From: Alienimonas californiensis
GTDB taxonomy: Bacteria; Planctomycetota; Planctomycetia; Planctomycetales; Planctomycetaceae
Length of the DNA: 64,000 nt
Direction of reading: 5' to 3'
Assembly: GCF_007743815.1 (NCBI RefSeq)
Contig: NZ_CP036265.1
Location: forward strand, 5,215,823-5,279,822
The translations under genes were made by a program, and so were the position numbers. Under the pieces are notes generated by a model. It was not told the DNA's origin, did no database searches, and was given only the letters and a program-made list of their open reading frames with translations. This document shows, one piece after another, positions 1 through 8,467 of the stretch; position 1 is the first letter of the stretch, and the number at the start of each line of letters is the position of its first letter.

Positions 1-647
1 ACGGCCTCCAGCCGGTCTGCGAGGTCGGGGTCGCCGTAGTCAAACGTAACTTCGGCCCCGCGTTCTCGGCAGGCGCTCCGCTTCGCATCAGACCCGGCGG
101 TGGTGACGACGCGATATCCCGCCGCGGCAGCCAGCGCCACGGCCGCCGAGCCGACGCCCCCGCTGCCGGCCTGGACGAATACAAAGCGTTCGCCGGTCTC
201 CCGCTCCTCCAGCCCGCCGGTGCGGAACAGTCCAAGGTGGGCCGTCACCGCGGCGAGCCCCAGCGCCGCCGCCTGTACGTCAGTGCGATCTTCCGGCGTG
301 GGGAAGCAGAGGTCTTCGCTTTCGTTCAGAACCTCCGCGGCGGCGCCGTCGCGGGCGATGCCGCGGCTCACGCCCCAGACCCGATTACCGACGGCGAACC
401 GCGACACGGCGGAGCCGACTGCCTCGACCGTGCCGGCCCAGTCGCAGCCGATGATGCGGGGGTTCTCCTCGCTGGGTGCCGGGCCGGGGGAGACGACGCC
501 GCCGCGGACGTAGGTGTCGATCGGGTTCACGCTGACGGCCCCGACCTTCACCCGCACTTCGCCCTCCCCCGGGTCGCCGGGGTCGCGCAGGTCGCGGACT
601 AAGAGAACCTCCGGCGGTCCCGGGGCGGTGAAGACGGCGGCACGCAT
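1..647 (-). CDS. Zinc-independent quinone oxidoreductase (MDR family), partial
   Basis: This is the N-terminal part (about 215 residues) of a medium-chain dehydrogenase/reductase that runs off the left edge. The reading frame opens with MRAAVFTAPGPPEVL, the usual start of NADPH:quinone oxidoreductases. It continues through the GroES-like fold with VSVNPIDTYVRGG (about 39-50) and IIGCDWAGTVEAVG (65-78). The nucleotide-binding loop GSGGVGSAAV is at about 161-170. The catalytic zinc ligands of alcohol dehydrogenases are not apparent, so an NADPH-dependent reduction of quinones or enones is more likely. The ATG at 647-645 is the natural start. The gene diverges from the next one across a 378-base gap. 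The exact substrate cannot be told. Confidence 0.85.
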   Translation of the reverse strand, partial: MRAAVFTAPGPPEVLLVRDLRDPGDPGEGEVRVKVGAVSVNPIDTYVRGGVVSPGPAPSEENPRIIGCDWAGTVEAVGSAVSRFAVGNRVWGVSRGIARDGAAAEVLNESEDLCFPTPEDRTDVQAAALGLAAVTAHLGLFRTGGLEERETGERFVFVQAGSGGVGSAAVALAAAAGYRVVTTAGSDAKRSACRERGAEVTFDYGDPDLADRLEA

Positions 648-1025
648 TTCGGGCTCCAACAAGGGGGGAACGGGTACCGACGACCGTAGCCGCCCCGGCC
701 GCGGACGGCGACGGTTGCGGGGGGCGCGCGGCGGGGGCGGGTCGTGCGGGTGGCTCGGGGCGGACGGATGGCGCCGTCCGCCCGGCCCCCGCACGACCGG
801 CCGTTCGTGCAGGATCGCGCTCGTCCCGGTCGGAGCGCCCCGGCGGCGGCGCTCGCAGCTTGCGAAACGCGCTTGCATCGGCCGAATCCCCGGAGGCCGC
901 CCCGCGTCCGGTGGAATCCGGGCCGCCTCGACGGCCGATCGGCGCGACCGCGCCGCCGCACTTCCCCCGCCCCCGCGGGGCCCCGTTCCGCACGGGGACG
1001 TCCATCGCCCGGAAGGATTCGACCC
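648..1025. other. Divergent intergenic region without a gene
   Basis: These 378 bases separate two divergent genes. Open frames cross the stretch on both strands, but they are arginine/proline-rich translations of GC-rich DNA and look non-coding. The only clear structure is the long hairpin described at 740-798. No convincing TAnACT promoter was seen here. Confidence 0.5.
740..798. repeat. Long nested inverted repeat (hairpin or cruciform)
   Basis: An outer 11-bp arm (740-750, GGTCGTGCGGG) pairs with 788-798. An inner 10-bp arm (about 758-767) pairs with 774-783 around the loop at 768-773. It sits between divergent genes, so it is not a terminator for either of them. It could be a 5' leader structure, a protein-binding palindrome or a copy of a dispersed repeat. 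Confidence 0.6.
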
Positions 1026-1751
1026 GTGCCCCGCCTGCTGCCGCCCCTCTCATCGTCCTCGCCCCGCGCCGCCCGCGCGGCGTGGCGGCGGCTCGCCGTC
1101 GCCGTCGTCCTCGGGTGCGGCCTCACGATCACCGCGGGGGGGTGCGGCGCGACGCGTCAGAAGGTGATGCGGCCGGTCACGGGCGCGATCCGCAGCGTGC
1201 CGGGGATGAATCGGATCGTTCCGCACGCCGGCCCGCCGGCTCCCACGACGCCCCCCCCGCCGCCGCCGACGATCGCCGCGCCCCACCCGGAGGCGTCGAT
1301 GCCGTCACATCGGTGGGAACCGGGGACGGGCGATCCGTTCAGCGCGCCGCGGGACTACAACTCGTCCCCGCCCCTGCCGGCGCCGCCCAACCCGCTGCCC
1401 GGCGGGGCGCGGCGGCCGATGCTGATCGGCCCGCCGACGGACTCCAGCCCCTCCGATCGGTCCGCTCCGAACTTCAATGAGTCGGCGGCGCCGCCGCCGG
1501 CCCCGGCGCCCGCGGATCCCAGCGCCTATTATCCGGTCGGACGGGGGCGGGTGCGGGAGTCGGTCTCCTCGCTGTGGCGACGGATCTCCTCGCCCCTGCT
1601 CGGCGGGTCGGAGGAAGCGGCTGAAACGAAGCTCGTTTCGCACGAAGCCGCCGAGGACGAGGAGGCACGCGACGGCGGGCGGTTCTCGGACTCCCTGATT
1701 CGGCTGGGTCGGCCGACCGTCGCCGCGGGGGCGGCAGACGGGGAGAAGTAG
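1026..1751 (+). CDS. Proline-rich predicted lipoprotein, function unknown
   Basis: The protein has about 241 residues. The GTG at 1026 was chosen because it opens directly into an Arg-rich stretch and the hydrophobic segment AVAVVLGCGLTITAGGC, a signal peptide ending in a possible lipobox (AGGC, about residue 40). An upstream ATG in the same frame would add an implausible Arg/Pro leader. After the cysteine come RQKVMRPVTGAIRSVPGMNR and then a long, low-complexity Pro/Ala/Ser region. The last third is more ordinary (SLWRRISSPLLGG). No family is recognised. It is probably an envelope protein anchored by a lipid. A bidirectional terminator follows at 1803. Confidence 0.6.
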   Translation: MPRLLPPLSSSSPRAARAAWRRLAVAVVLGCGLTITAGGCGATRQKVMRPVTGAIRSVPGMNRIVPHAGPPAPTTPPPPPPTIAAPHPEASMPSHRWEPGTGDPFSAPRDYNSSPPLPAPPNPLPGGARRPMLIGPPTDSSPSDRSAPNFNESAAPPPAPAPADPSAYYPVGRGRVRESVSSLWRRISSPLLGGSEEAAETKLVSHEAAEDEEARDGGRFSDSLIRLGRPTVAAGAADGEK

Positions 1752-1802
1752 CGGCTCCTCCGCCGCCTGGCGGGTTTCGACGCAACGGGTCGACCCCAAC
1801 AG

Positions 1803-1834
1803 AAACGCCCGCCCCGGGTCGGGGGCGGGCGTTT
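1803..1834. terminator. Bidirectional rho-independent terminator
   Basis: The arm AAACGCCCGCCCC (1803-1815) pairs perfectly with 1822-1834 across a 6-nt loop. It ends in TTT on the plus strand and, because the arm begins with AAA, in TTT on the minus strand as well. It lies between two convergent lipoprotein genes and can serve both. Confidence 0.85.
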
Positions 1835-1890
1835 GCACTGGATCGACTTCAATAAGGCCGGTCGGCCTCACTGCCTCACTGAGCGACGGC

Positions 1891-2490
1891 TCAACGCTGC
1901 GTCTCTTCGTCCTCGAGTTCCTCGGACGGGGTCTCTTCACCGTCGGTCGCCTCTTCAGCGGCGGCTTCGGCCTCGGCGGCCTCTTCCTTCATCTCCGCCT
2001 CGGTTTCGGCGGCTTCGGCTTCGATCGCGTCGCCGGCTTCCTTCACCTCTTCCGCGACATTGTCGGCCGCTTTCTCGACCTCCGGGCTCTCCAGGTCGTC
2101 GTCGGCCGGGACGACCGGGACCACGGGCACCACCGGACGGGCGGCGTCACGCTCCATCACGTCGGCTTCGGCTTCCAGGCGCTCGCGGGCCTGCGCCTCC
2201 GTCAGATCCTGACGTTGCTCCATCAACTCTTCTTCCGCCTCCGCGACTTCGGAAGCCTCCTCGTCGACTTCTTCGAGGAACTCCTCCTGAGCGTCCTCAC
2301 GGGCCTCGGCGACGTTCTGACTCTGCTCCGCGGCCTCCTCGGCGATCTCTTCGCCCGCCTCGGTCCGCTCGTACTGGAGGTCCTGCTGCGCTTCGACGAC
2401 GTCTTCGCGGGCGTCCTCGACGCTCTCTTCGCAGCCGACGGTCAGACCCACGCACAGGGCGGCAGGAAGCAGGAAGGTGAGACGTTTCAT
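1891..2490 (-). CDS. Glu/Ala-rich coiled-coil lipoprotein, function unknown
   Basis: The protein has 199 residues and starts at the ATG at 2490-2488. The N-terminus [20 protein letters not shown] is a textbook lipoprotein signal peptide with the modified Cys at residue 20. The rest is extremely acidic, made of irregular repeats of AEEA, EAEA and EEVxEA. This should form a long charged helix or coiled coil, broken once by [14 protein letters not shown]. No catalytic motif is visible. It may be a periplasmic spacer or an Lpp-like structural protein, but that is only inference from composition. It converges on the preceding lipoprotein gene and they share a terminator. Confidence 0.75.
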   Translation of the reverse strand: MKRLTFLLPAALCVGLTVGCEESVEDAREDVVEAQQDLQYERTEAGEEIAEEAAEQSQNVAEAREDAQEEFLEEVDEEASEVAEAEEELMEQRQDLTEAQARERLEAEADVMERDAARPVVPVVPVVPADDDLESPEVEKAADNVAEEVKEAGDAIEAEAAETEAEMKEEAAEAEAAAEEATDGEETPSEELEDEETQR

Positions 2491-2866
2491 GATTGGAACT
2501 CGATTTGGATGGGGGTGGATGCGGCGGGAGGGGGCGACGGTCGCTCCGACCCACACCCGAACAGTGTTGCATGCGGCATGCCAGAGCGCTCCCAGCCCCG
2601 TCACGCGCCCGGCTTCGCGGATTCCGCAGGGCGGGTCGGTCGTTCAGCCACCAGCCCGGCCACTTCCCGACCACCCGCGCCGCCGGGCCGCCGCCGTCCG
2701 TCGGTCGAACCGGCCGAATCGTCCCGCAGAACCGAACCCGGGGACGCCGGGCGACGTCGGGTTCCGGGGGGTCGGTTTGCGCACGCGGCGGGCCTCCCTA
2801 CCATCCCGCGCCACGCCCGTCCCGTTCCGCGGCCCGCCCCGCGTTCCCGTCCCGGTTCCCCGCCCG
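2491..2866. other. Divergent intergenic region upstream of aspS
   Basis: These 376 bases separate the acidic lipoprotein gene (minus) from aspS (plus). An open frame in phase with aspS extends through the stretch, but its Arg/Pro-rich content does not resemble AspRS. A TACCAT hexamer at 2799-2804 could be the aspS -10 box. Nothing else was identified. Confidence 0.4.
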
Positions 2867-4705
2867 ATGCCCGGCCCCCCGTCGTCCCTGTCGACCTCCC
2901 TGCGCACCCACACCTGCGGTGAACTGCGGGAGGGGCACGTCGGCGAGACCGTCTCCCTCTGCGGCTGGGTGGCGAATTACCGCGACCACGGCGGGGTGGT
3001 GTTCATCGACCTGCGGGACCGGTTCGGGCTGACGCAGCTCGTGTTCGATCCGGACGCCGGGGAGAAGCTGTCCGGCGACGGTCTGAACGCCGCCACCCAC
3101 GAGCTCGCCCGCGGCCTGCGGGGCGAGGACGTGGTCCGCGTGACCGGCGCCGTGCACGCCCGCGGCGAGGGCCTGCGGAACCCCAAGCTCGCCACCGGCG
3201 GGATTGAGGTGCGGGCCTCGGCCCTGACGGTTCTCAACAAGTCCGCCACTCCGCCCTTCGAGCCCGGCGCCGAGCAACTGCCCGGCGAGGAACTGCGGCT
3301 CAAGCACCGCTACCTCGACCTGCGACGCCCGAAGTTGCAGCGGACGATGGAACTGCGGCACCGTCTGTCCAAGATCACCCGGGATTACTTCGACGGGCTG
3401 GGCTTTCTGGAAGTCGAAACCCCGATTCTCGGCCGTAGCACGCCGGAGGGCGCCCGCGACTACCTCGTTCCCAGCCGCGTGCACCCCGGGGAGTTCTACG
3501 CCCTCCCGCAGAGCCCGCAGCTTTACAAGCAGATCCTGATGGTCGGCGGGACCGACCGCTACTTCCAGATCGCCCGCTGCTTCCGCGACGAAGACCTCCG
3601 CAGCGACCGCCAGCCGGAGTTTTCGCAGGTCGACGTCGAGATGAGCTTCGTCGAGCGAGAGGACGTGCTGACGACGATCGACGGCCTCATCGCGGCCTAC
3701 GCAAAAGAGCTGCGTGGCAAAGAGATCTCGCTTCCCCTGCCCCGCCTGACGCACGCCGAGGCGCTGGACCGCTTCGGCAGCGACAAGCCGGACACTCGCT
3801 TCGGGCTCGAATTGAAGGATATTTCCGACGTCGCCGCGGAGTGCGAGTTCGGCGTGTTCAACAAGACCGTCGCCGGCGGCGGCAAGGTGCGGGGCCTGTG
3901 CGCCCCGGACGCGGCCGCGAAGTACAGCCGCAAGGACCTCGACGGATTGACGGCGTTCGTCGGCGAGTGGGGGGCGAAGGGGCTGGCCTGGTTCCGCGTC
4001 GTCGAGGAGGAGGGCGCCATGAAGCTGCAGGCCCCGACGGCGAAGTTCTTCACCGCGGAGCAGCAGTCGGCGATCATCGAACGGCTCTCCGCCAAACCGG
4101 GCGACCTGGCGCTGTTCGTCGCCGACAAGCCCTCCGTGGTGAACGCCGCGTTGGCCAATCTGCGGAACCGGCTCGGCCGGGAGTTGGCGCTGTACGACCC
4201 GTCCGAACTGGCCGCCCTGTGGGTGCTGGAGTTCCCGCTGGTGGGCCGCAACGAGGAAGAGAACCGCTGGGAGGCGGAGCATCACCCCTTCTGCGCCGTC
4301 CATCCGGAGGACGTCGAGAAGCTGAAGTCCGACCCGGCCGCCGTGCGGGCGGAGAGCTACGACCTCGTCTGCAACGGCTACGAGGCCGCCAGCGGCAGCG
4401 TCCGGATCCACGACCCGGCCGTGCAGCAAACGGTCTTCGACCTGATCGGGATGGACAGCGAGGAGGCCGGCCGTCGGTTCGGCTTCCTGCTGGACGCCCT
4501 GAAATACGGCGCCCCCCCGCACGCCGGCATCGCGCTGGGGCTGGACCGCTGGGTGATGATCCTTGCCCAGTTGGAGAACATCCGCGACGTAATCGCCTTC
4601 CCGAAGACCCAGAAGGCCGCCGACCTGATGACCGGCGCCCCCGGCGACGTGGACGGCAAGCAGTTGGAAGAACTCCACATCCGCACCGTGGCGCCGCCGA
4701 AGTAG
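2867..4705 (+). CDS. aspS: Aspartyl-tRNA synthetase
   Basis: A class II aminoacyl-tRNA synthetase of 612 residues that charges tRNA-Asp with aspartate. The N-terminal OB-fold anticodon-binding domain ([20 protein letters not shown]) is followed by motif 2 ([19 protein letters not shown], about residue 240). Next comes the bacterial GAD insertion (about 310-420). Motif 3 ([12 protein letters not shown], about 555) leads into the characteristic end [17 protein letters not shown]. The ATG at 2867 matches the length of bacterial AspRS (about 590); the frame stays open far upstream, but with junk-like sequence. The gene is monocistronic or co-transcribed with the small Sm-like gene 46 nt downstream. 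Whether it also charges tRNA-Asn cannot be told from the sequence alone. Confidence 0.97.
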   Translation: MPGPPSSLSTSLRTHTCGELREGHVGETVSLCGWVANYRDHGGVVFIDLRDRFGLTQLVFDPDAGEKLSGDGLNAATHELARGLRGEDVVRVTGAVHARGEGLRNPKLATGGIEVRASALTVLNKSATPPFEPGAEQLPGEELRLKHRYLDLRRPKLQRTMELRHRLSKITRDYFDGLGFLEVETPILGRSTPEGARDYLVPSRVHPGEFYALPQSPQLYKQILMVGGTDRYFQIARCFRDEDLRSDRQPEFSQVDVEMSFVEREDVLTTIDGLIAAYAKELRGKEISLPLPRLTHAEALDRFGSDKPDTRFGLELKDISDVAAECEFGVFNKTVAGGGKVRGLCAPDAAAKYSRKDLDGLTAFVGEWGAKGLAWFRVVEEEGAMKLQAPTAKFFTAEQQSAIIERLSAKPGDLALFVADKPSVVNAALANLRNRLGRELALYDPSELAALWVLEFPLVGRNEEENRWEAEHHPFCAVHPEDVEKLKSDPAAVRAESYDLVCNGYEAASGSVRIHDPAVQQTVFDLIGMDSEEAGRRFGFLLDALKYGAPPHAGIALGLDRWVMILAQLENIRDVIAFPKTQKAADLMTGAPGDVDGKQLEELHIRTVAPPK

Positions 4706-4751
4706 GCCCGGGAGACTGGCCCACTAGACGCGGCGGCGCCTGGAGCCTGCA

Positions 4752-5075
4752 ATGGGACCGTTCGCCCCCGCCCCGAGCCCCGTCATGTCCGCCGCGCCGT
4801 CTGACGCCGACGCCGTTCTCGAACCGTTCCGGGGGGCGGAGGTCGTGCTGGATCTCGCCGCCCAGTGGGTTTACCTCGGCACGCTGAAGTCGTGGGACGC
4901 CGTGCATCTGGTGCTCGCCGACGCCGACGCCCACGATTTGCGGGATACGGCGACCACGCGGGAACTGTACGTCCTCGAAGCGGCCCGGCACGGAATCGCC
5001 CCGAACCGCAAGCGGGCGCTGGTGCGGCGTGACGCGATCGTCGGCCTCAGCCGGCTACGGGACGTCCTGACCTGA
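4752..5075 (+). CDS. Small Sm/Lsm-like protein, function unknown
   Basis: The protein has 107 residues, or 96 if the second ATG at 4785 is used. Residues 29-58 (AEVVLDLAAQWVYLGTLKSW then VHLVLADAD) resemble the Sm1 motif, in which a buried strand is followed by a hydrophobic-x-G-x-L turn and an acidic strand. Residues 88-104 (RALVRRDAIVGLSRL) resemble the short Sm2 strand. Between them lies a conserved-looking linker, HDLRDTATTRELYVLEAARHG. An Sm fold would suggest an RNA-binding ring protein, but the assignment rests on motif resemblance only. It follows aspS by 46 nt on the same strand; a TAGACG hexamer at 4725 may be its own promoter. Confidence 0.7.
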   Translation: MGPFAPAPSPVMSAAPSDADAVLEPFRGAEVVLDLAAQWVYLGTLKSWDAVHLVLADADAHDLRDTATTRELYVLEAARHGIAPNRKRALVRRDAIVGLSRLRDVLT

Positions 5076-5090
5076 TCTGACCGGCGGGCT

Positions 5091-5570
5091 TTATTTCGGT
5101 TCGAGAAAGCCGAAGTGGTGGGCGGTGTGAATCGCCTGCAGCCCGCGGGCCTCCTCGCGGGACATGCGGCCGAAGAACGGGCTGATGGCGTATTTGCCCT
5201 CGTGAGCGAGGAACCGGTCCGCAGCCCGGGCGAGCCGCTCGACGGCGGCGGCGTCCGCGGCAGGGTCGGGGGCGGGCGGGTAAAGGGTGCGGGCGACCGT
5301 GGGCGAGCCGGCCCGCATCGTCCCCTCCCGCAGGATCTGGTGCAGGATCCGCGGGCCGAGGGTGTGCCGAATCGCCAGCAGCGCCGGCTTGAACCACGGA
5401 GGCACCGGCGGGTAGCCGTCGATCGGGAAGGCCAGCCAGTCGGCGCAGTGATCGCAGACCTGACGCAGGTCCCAGTTGCCGCGGCGTTCGTACCCGCCCG
5501 TCAGCAGCCGTTCGGCCTCGGCGGGGGCTTCGCCGACGGAGGCGAAGGTCAGCGGGCGGGGCGCCGGCAT
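5091..5570 (-). CDS. DUF1569-like (DinB-fold) protein
   Basis: The protein has 159 residues. The start at 5570 (MPAPRPLTFASVGEAPAEAE) was preferred over earlier in-frame codons because everything upstream is low-complexity. Features of the DUF1569 family are the N-terminal helix with AERLLTG, the segment WDLRQVCDHCADWLAFPIDG (about 39-58) with histidine and cysteine, and the C-terminal NPFFGRM-like block ISPFFGRMSREEARGLQ. The end AIHTAHHFGFLEPK carries the histidine cluster typical of DinB-type four-helix bundles, which often bind a metal. No activity is known for this family. It converges on the Sm-like gene with a 15-nt gap. A TACGCT hexamer about 40 nt upstream may be the promoter. Confidence 0.75.
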   Translation of the reverse strand: MPAPRPLTFASVGEAPAEAERLLTGGYERRGNWDLRQVCDHCADWLAFPIDGYPPVPPWFKPALLAIRHTLGPRILHQILREGTMRAGSPTVARTLYPPAPDPAADAAAVERLARAADRFLAHEGKYAISPFFGRMSREEARGLQAIHTAHHFGFLEPK

Positions 5571-5763
5571 GGGGGCGGGGGGAGCGGGAGCGACGGGGAA
5601 TGGCGTCCCGCAGCGTAACGTGGATGAAACCGTGGGTGAAAACCGTACGAGCATGCCGGTTCGACACGTCCCCGTTTGACGCCGCCCGGCGCCGACGGGA
5701 TCGTGCGGTCCGCTCCCGGGTTCGCCGGGATGGTTCACTTCTCCCCCGTCGGTCGAGCCCGCT

Positions 5764-6786
5764 GTGCCCCGCCTGCTCGTCGTGGACGACCGTGAGAGCG
5801 ACCGTCAGAAGGTCGCCAAGATTCTCCGGGATCTGCCGGACGTCGAAGTTGAGGAAGCGGCAGACCGCGACGCGTTTCTCGCCGCCCTGGAGGATCCGCC
5901 GGACATCGTCCTGACGGACCTCCAACTGCCGGACATCGACGGGCCCGCGGTGGTGCAGGCGGTTTGCGCTCGCTGTCCGTACGTGCCCGTGGTGCTGATG
6001 ACCCGCCATGGCCTGAAGGCGGAGGCGGTCGCGGCACTGGAGGCGGGCGCCGCCAGCTTCGTGCTGAAAAAAGACCTGAAAAGCCAATTGCGGCTGACGG
6101 TCTTGCAGATGGTCGCCGTGGCGGGGGAGCGGCGTCGGCAGAACCGGCTGGCCCGCTGCCACACCCGTCAGCACCGCGTGCTGGACCTGCCCAGCGATCC
6201 GGAGATCATCGGCCCCACGGTGCGCTTGGCGAAGCGGATGGTGGAGGAAACCGCCGCCGTCCCCGCCGGCCCGAACTACGCCCCGCCGCGAAACGACCAG
6301 CCGGAGAACATCGGCTTCTCCGAGACCGACCGCCTGCGGATCGGCGTGGCGCTGGAGGAGGCCCTCACGAACGCCGTCTACCACGGCAACCTCGAACTGG
6401 ACTCCGCCCTGCGGGACGAGGACGAGAGCCGCTACTACAGCCTCGCCCGGGAGCGGGCCCTGCTCCGCCCCTACAGCGATCGCCGCGTGCACGTCGAACT
6501 GACCGTCGCCCGCACCGGCGACCCGCGGCAGCCCGGCGCCGACAGCCCGGACGTGCTCGGCGGGATTCCCTCCGGTCCGAACCTGCGGTTCTACATCGAA
6601 GACCAGGGCGCCGGGTTCGATCCGCACTCGCTGCCGGACCCGACGGACCCGGAGAACCTCATGAAGGCCCACGGCCGCGGCCTGTTGCTGGTGCGGACCT
6701 TCATGGACGAGGCGACCCACAACGCCAAGGGCAACGCCCTGACGTTGGTGAAGACCGCCGGCCACCCCCCGAACGGCCAGGGTTAG
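5764..6786 (+). CDS. Response regulator fused to an anti-sigma-type HATPase
   Basis: A 340-residue protein of two modules. Residues 1-110 are a complete CheY-like receiver: acidic pair D8/D9 (LLVVDD), phospho-acceptor D52 (LTDLQLPD), T80 (VVLMT) and the lysine near 102 (FVLKK). After a linker, residues about 150-335 form an ATP-binding module of the RsbW/SpoIIAB type. It has an N-box RIGVALEEALTNAVYHGN (192-209), a G1 box EDQGAGFDP (about 280) and a glycine-rich lid GRGLLLVRTF. No histidine phosphorylation domain is present, so this is not a histidine kinase. It is probably a protein-serine kinase or anti-sigma switch controlled by phosphorylation of the receiver. The GTG at 5764 begins exactly at the receiver. 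Confidence 0.88.
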   Translation: MPRLLVVDDRESDRQKVAKILRDLPDVEVEEAADRDAFLAALEDPPDIVLTDLQLPDIDGPAVVQAVCARCPYVPVVLMTRHGLKAEAVAALEAGAASFVLKKDLKSQLRLTVLQMVAVAGERRRQNRLARCHTRQHRVLDLPSDPEIIGPTVRLAKRMVEETAAVPAGPNYAPPRNDQPENIGFSETDRLRIGVALEEALTNAVYHGNLELDSALRDEDESRYYSLARERALLRPYSDRRVHVELTVARTGDPRQPGADSPDVLGGIPSGPNLRFYIEDQGAGFDPHSLPDPTDPENLMKAHGRGLLLVRTFMDEATHNAKGNALTLVKTAGHPPNGQG

Positions 6787-6862
6787 AGGCCGCCGCGAAT
6801 CAACGGGAGTCGCCCGGCGGCGCGTTCGTCAAACCGCCATGCCGGCCCGGGGCGGCGATCGC

Positions 6863-6868
6863 TACGAT
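6863..6868 (+). promoter_or_regulatory. -10-like box TACGAT
   Basis: TACGAT lies 31 nt before the GTG at 6900 and resembles the TAnACT boxes found elsewhere in the window. It overlaps the in-frame ATG at 6867, which argues that translation begins at the GTG and not at that ATG. Confidence 0.4.
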
Positions 6869-6899
6869 GCGGCCGCACCCACCCACGGAAGGTCCCCGC

Positions 6900-8273
6900 G
6901 TGTTCCCGATCGTTCGTCTCCCGACGCCCGTTGCTTCCCCGGCGACATGGGGCGTCGCGGCCTGGCTGCTCTGCCTGACCGGCCCGCTCGCGTCGTCCGC
7001 GGCGTTCGCCCAGGAGCGGGCCGTGCTGACGGACGCCCCCAGCGGCACGCACGCCGTCACGCTGACCGTCGCCGCGAAAGGGACGATCACCCCCCGCCAC
7101 GGGGCGGACCCGCTGCCGGCGGAGGTGCGGGCGACCTACCGCTTTCACACCCGCCCCCTGCCGGTGGAGGGCGAGGGTCCGACCGGCCGCCGCAGCGTGC
7201 GGTACTACGACGCCGCCGGCAGCGAGCTGACGGTCGGCCCCCAGCCGACCTACGCCCGCCTCCGGGGCAGTCGGCGCATGGTCGTGGCGACCGGCATGCC
7301 GGTCGGGACGAGCGTGCTCTCACCCGGCGGCCCGCTGCGCTACGGCGAGTTGGAACTGCTCGGCACGCCGCTGGATCCCCTGCTGGTGGGCGGCCTGTTG
7401 CCGACCGGCAGCGTCTCCGAGGGCGACGACTGGGAACCGGCCGATTGGGTCGGCCCGGCGCTGGCGGGGGTGGAGGCCGTGGGCGAGAACCAGCTTCGTT
7501 GCAAACTGACCGCCCTGACCGACGCGGAAGCGCGAGGGACGTTTCGCGGCAAGATCGCCGGGGCGACGGACGGGGCGTCCCTGACGGTGACGTTCGACGG
7601 CACGTTCGCCTACGACCGAGCCGCCAAGGCGATCACCGCCGCGACGCTCAACCAGACGGTCGAGGGCAGCCCGGGGCCGATCTCGCCCGGCGTGAATCTC
7701 GCCTTCAAGGCGAGCCTGACCCGCACGCCGGAGCCGGACGCCGGCCCGCTGGACGCCGCCGCCCTGCGGACCGCCGCCGACGCCGTCCGCACCCCGGAGC
7801 AGATCGAGGCTGCGGAACGTGTCGAACTGGTCACGCCCTGGGGCACCCGGGCGGAGCTGGACCGGGACTGGCGGTTCGTCAATCAGTCCGCCAAGGCGGC
7901 GGTGGTGGTGCGGATGGACCGCGGCGCCCCGGCGATCGTCGCCACCCTCACGCCGCTGGACGACGCCGAGGAGGGCGCCGAACCGGACGCCGCCGCCTTC
8001 GAGCGCCGTGTCCGCCTGACCCTCGAGAAGGCGCCGGGCACGATCGAGACGACCGCCTCGCTGGACCTCCCGAACGCCGAGGACGCCGGCCGGGCGCTGC
8101 TGCTGGTCCGGGTGAGCGGGAAGGACGCCGCCGGCGACCCGCAAAACCGCGATCACTACCTGCTGGCCGACGGGCCAAAGCGGGCCGAGATCGTGTTCGC
8201 CTACCCGCCGAACCGCGAGGCGGAGGTGGGCGAACTGGCGTTCCCGCTGCTGGACGCCGTCCGTTGGCGGTAG
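6900..8273 (+). CDS. Secreted protein of unknown function
   Basis: The protein has about 457 residues. From the GTG at 6900 it begins with a signal peptide whose hydrophobic core is WGVAAWLLCLTGPLASS, with a cleavage site after AFAQ. The mature part is rich in beta-strand-like segments such as VTLTVAAKGTITPRHG, SLTVTFDGTFAYDRAAKAIT and VNLAFKASLTRTPE. Later come TPWGTRAELDRDWRFVNQSA and a hydrophilic C-terminal domain. It has no transmembrane segment after the signal and no recognised catalytic motif. It is probably a periplasmic or cell-surface beta-rich protein. The ATG at 6867 was rejected because it overlaps the likely -10 box and adds a hydrophilic leader before the signal peptide. Confidence 0.7.
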   Translation: MFPIVRLPTPVASPATWGVAAWLLCLTGPLASSAAFAQERAVLTDAPSGTHAVTLTVAAKGTITPRHGADPLPAEVRATYRFHTRPLPVEGEGPTGRRSVRYYDAAGSELTVGPQPTYARLRGSRRMVVATGMPVGTSVLSPGGPLRYGELELLGTPLDPLLVGGLLPTGSVSEGDDWEPADWVGPALAGVEAVGENQLRCKLTALTDAEARGTFRGKIAGATDGASLTVTFDGTFAYDRAAKAITAATLNQTVEGSPGPISPGVNLAFKASLTRTPEPDAGPLDAAALRTAADAVRTPEQIEAAERVELVTPWGTRAELDRDWRFVNQSAKAAVVVRMDRGAPAIVATLTPLDDAEEGAEPDAAAFERRVRLTLEKAPGTIETTASLDLPNAEDAGRALLLVRVSGKDAAGDPQNRDHYLLADGPKRAEIVFAYPPNREAEVGELAFPLLDAVRWR

Positions 8274-8365
8274 CCGCACCGGGAGCCGTCGCCCGCCCGC
8301 CGCGGCGGGATTTCCCTGACGAATCGGCCCACGTCGGCCGTCTTGTCTGCGTAAGATCGTTGCCC

Positions 8366-8371
8366 TAGAAC
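8366..8371 (+). promoter_or_regulatory. -10-like box TAGAAC upstream of prc
   Basis: TAGAAC occurs 96 nt before the GTG of the Prc-type protease. The same hexamer precedes valS and the ferredoxin gene. No -35 element is evident. Confidence 0.35.
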
Positions 8372-8467
8372 GGATCGGACGATTCCTCCCCGCCCTTCCC
8401 GACGGGCCGGGCGGCGCTCGTTCCCGCACTGACGCCCCCGCCCCGCCGCCCCGCATCGGACGCCCCC

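Noticed and set aside
2798-4678. A 626-codon open frame antisense to aspS
   Set aside because: aspS is unambiguous on the plus strand. The frame is a by-product of GC-rich codon use.
6867-6899. ATG at 6867 as the start of the secreted protein
   Set aside because: The ATG overlaps a TACGAT -10-like box and would put a hydrophilic leader before the signal peptide. The GTG at 6900 fits better.
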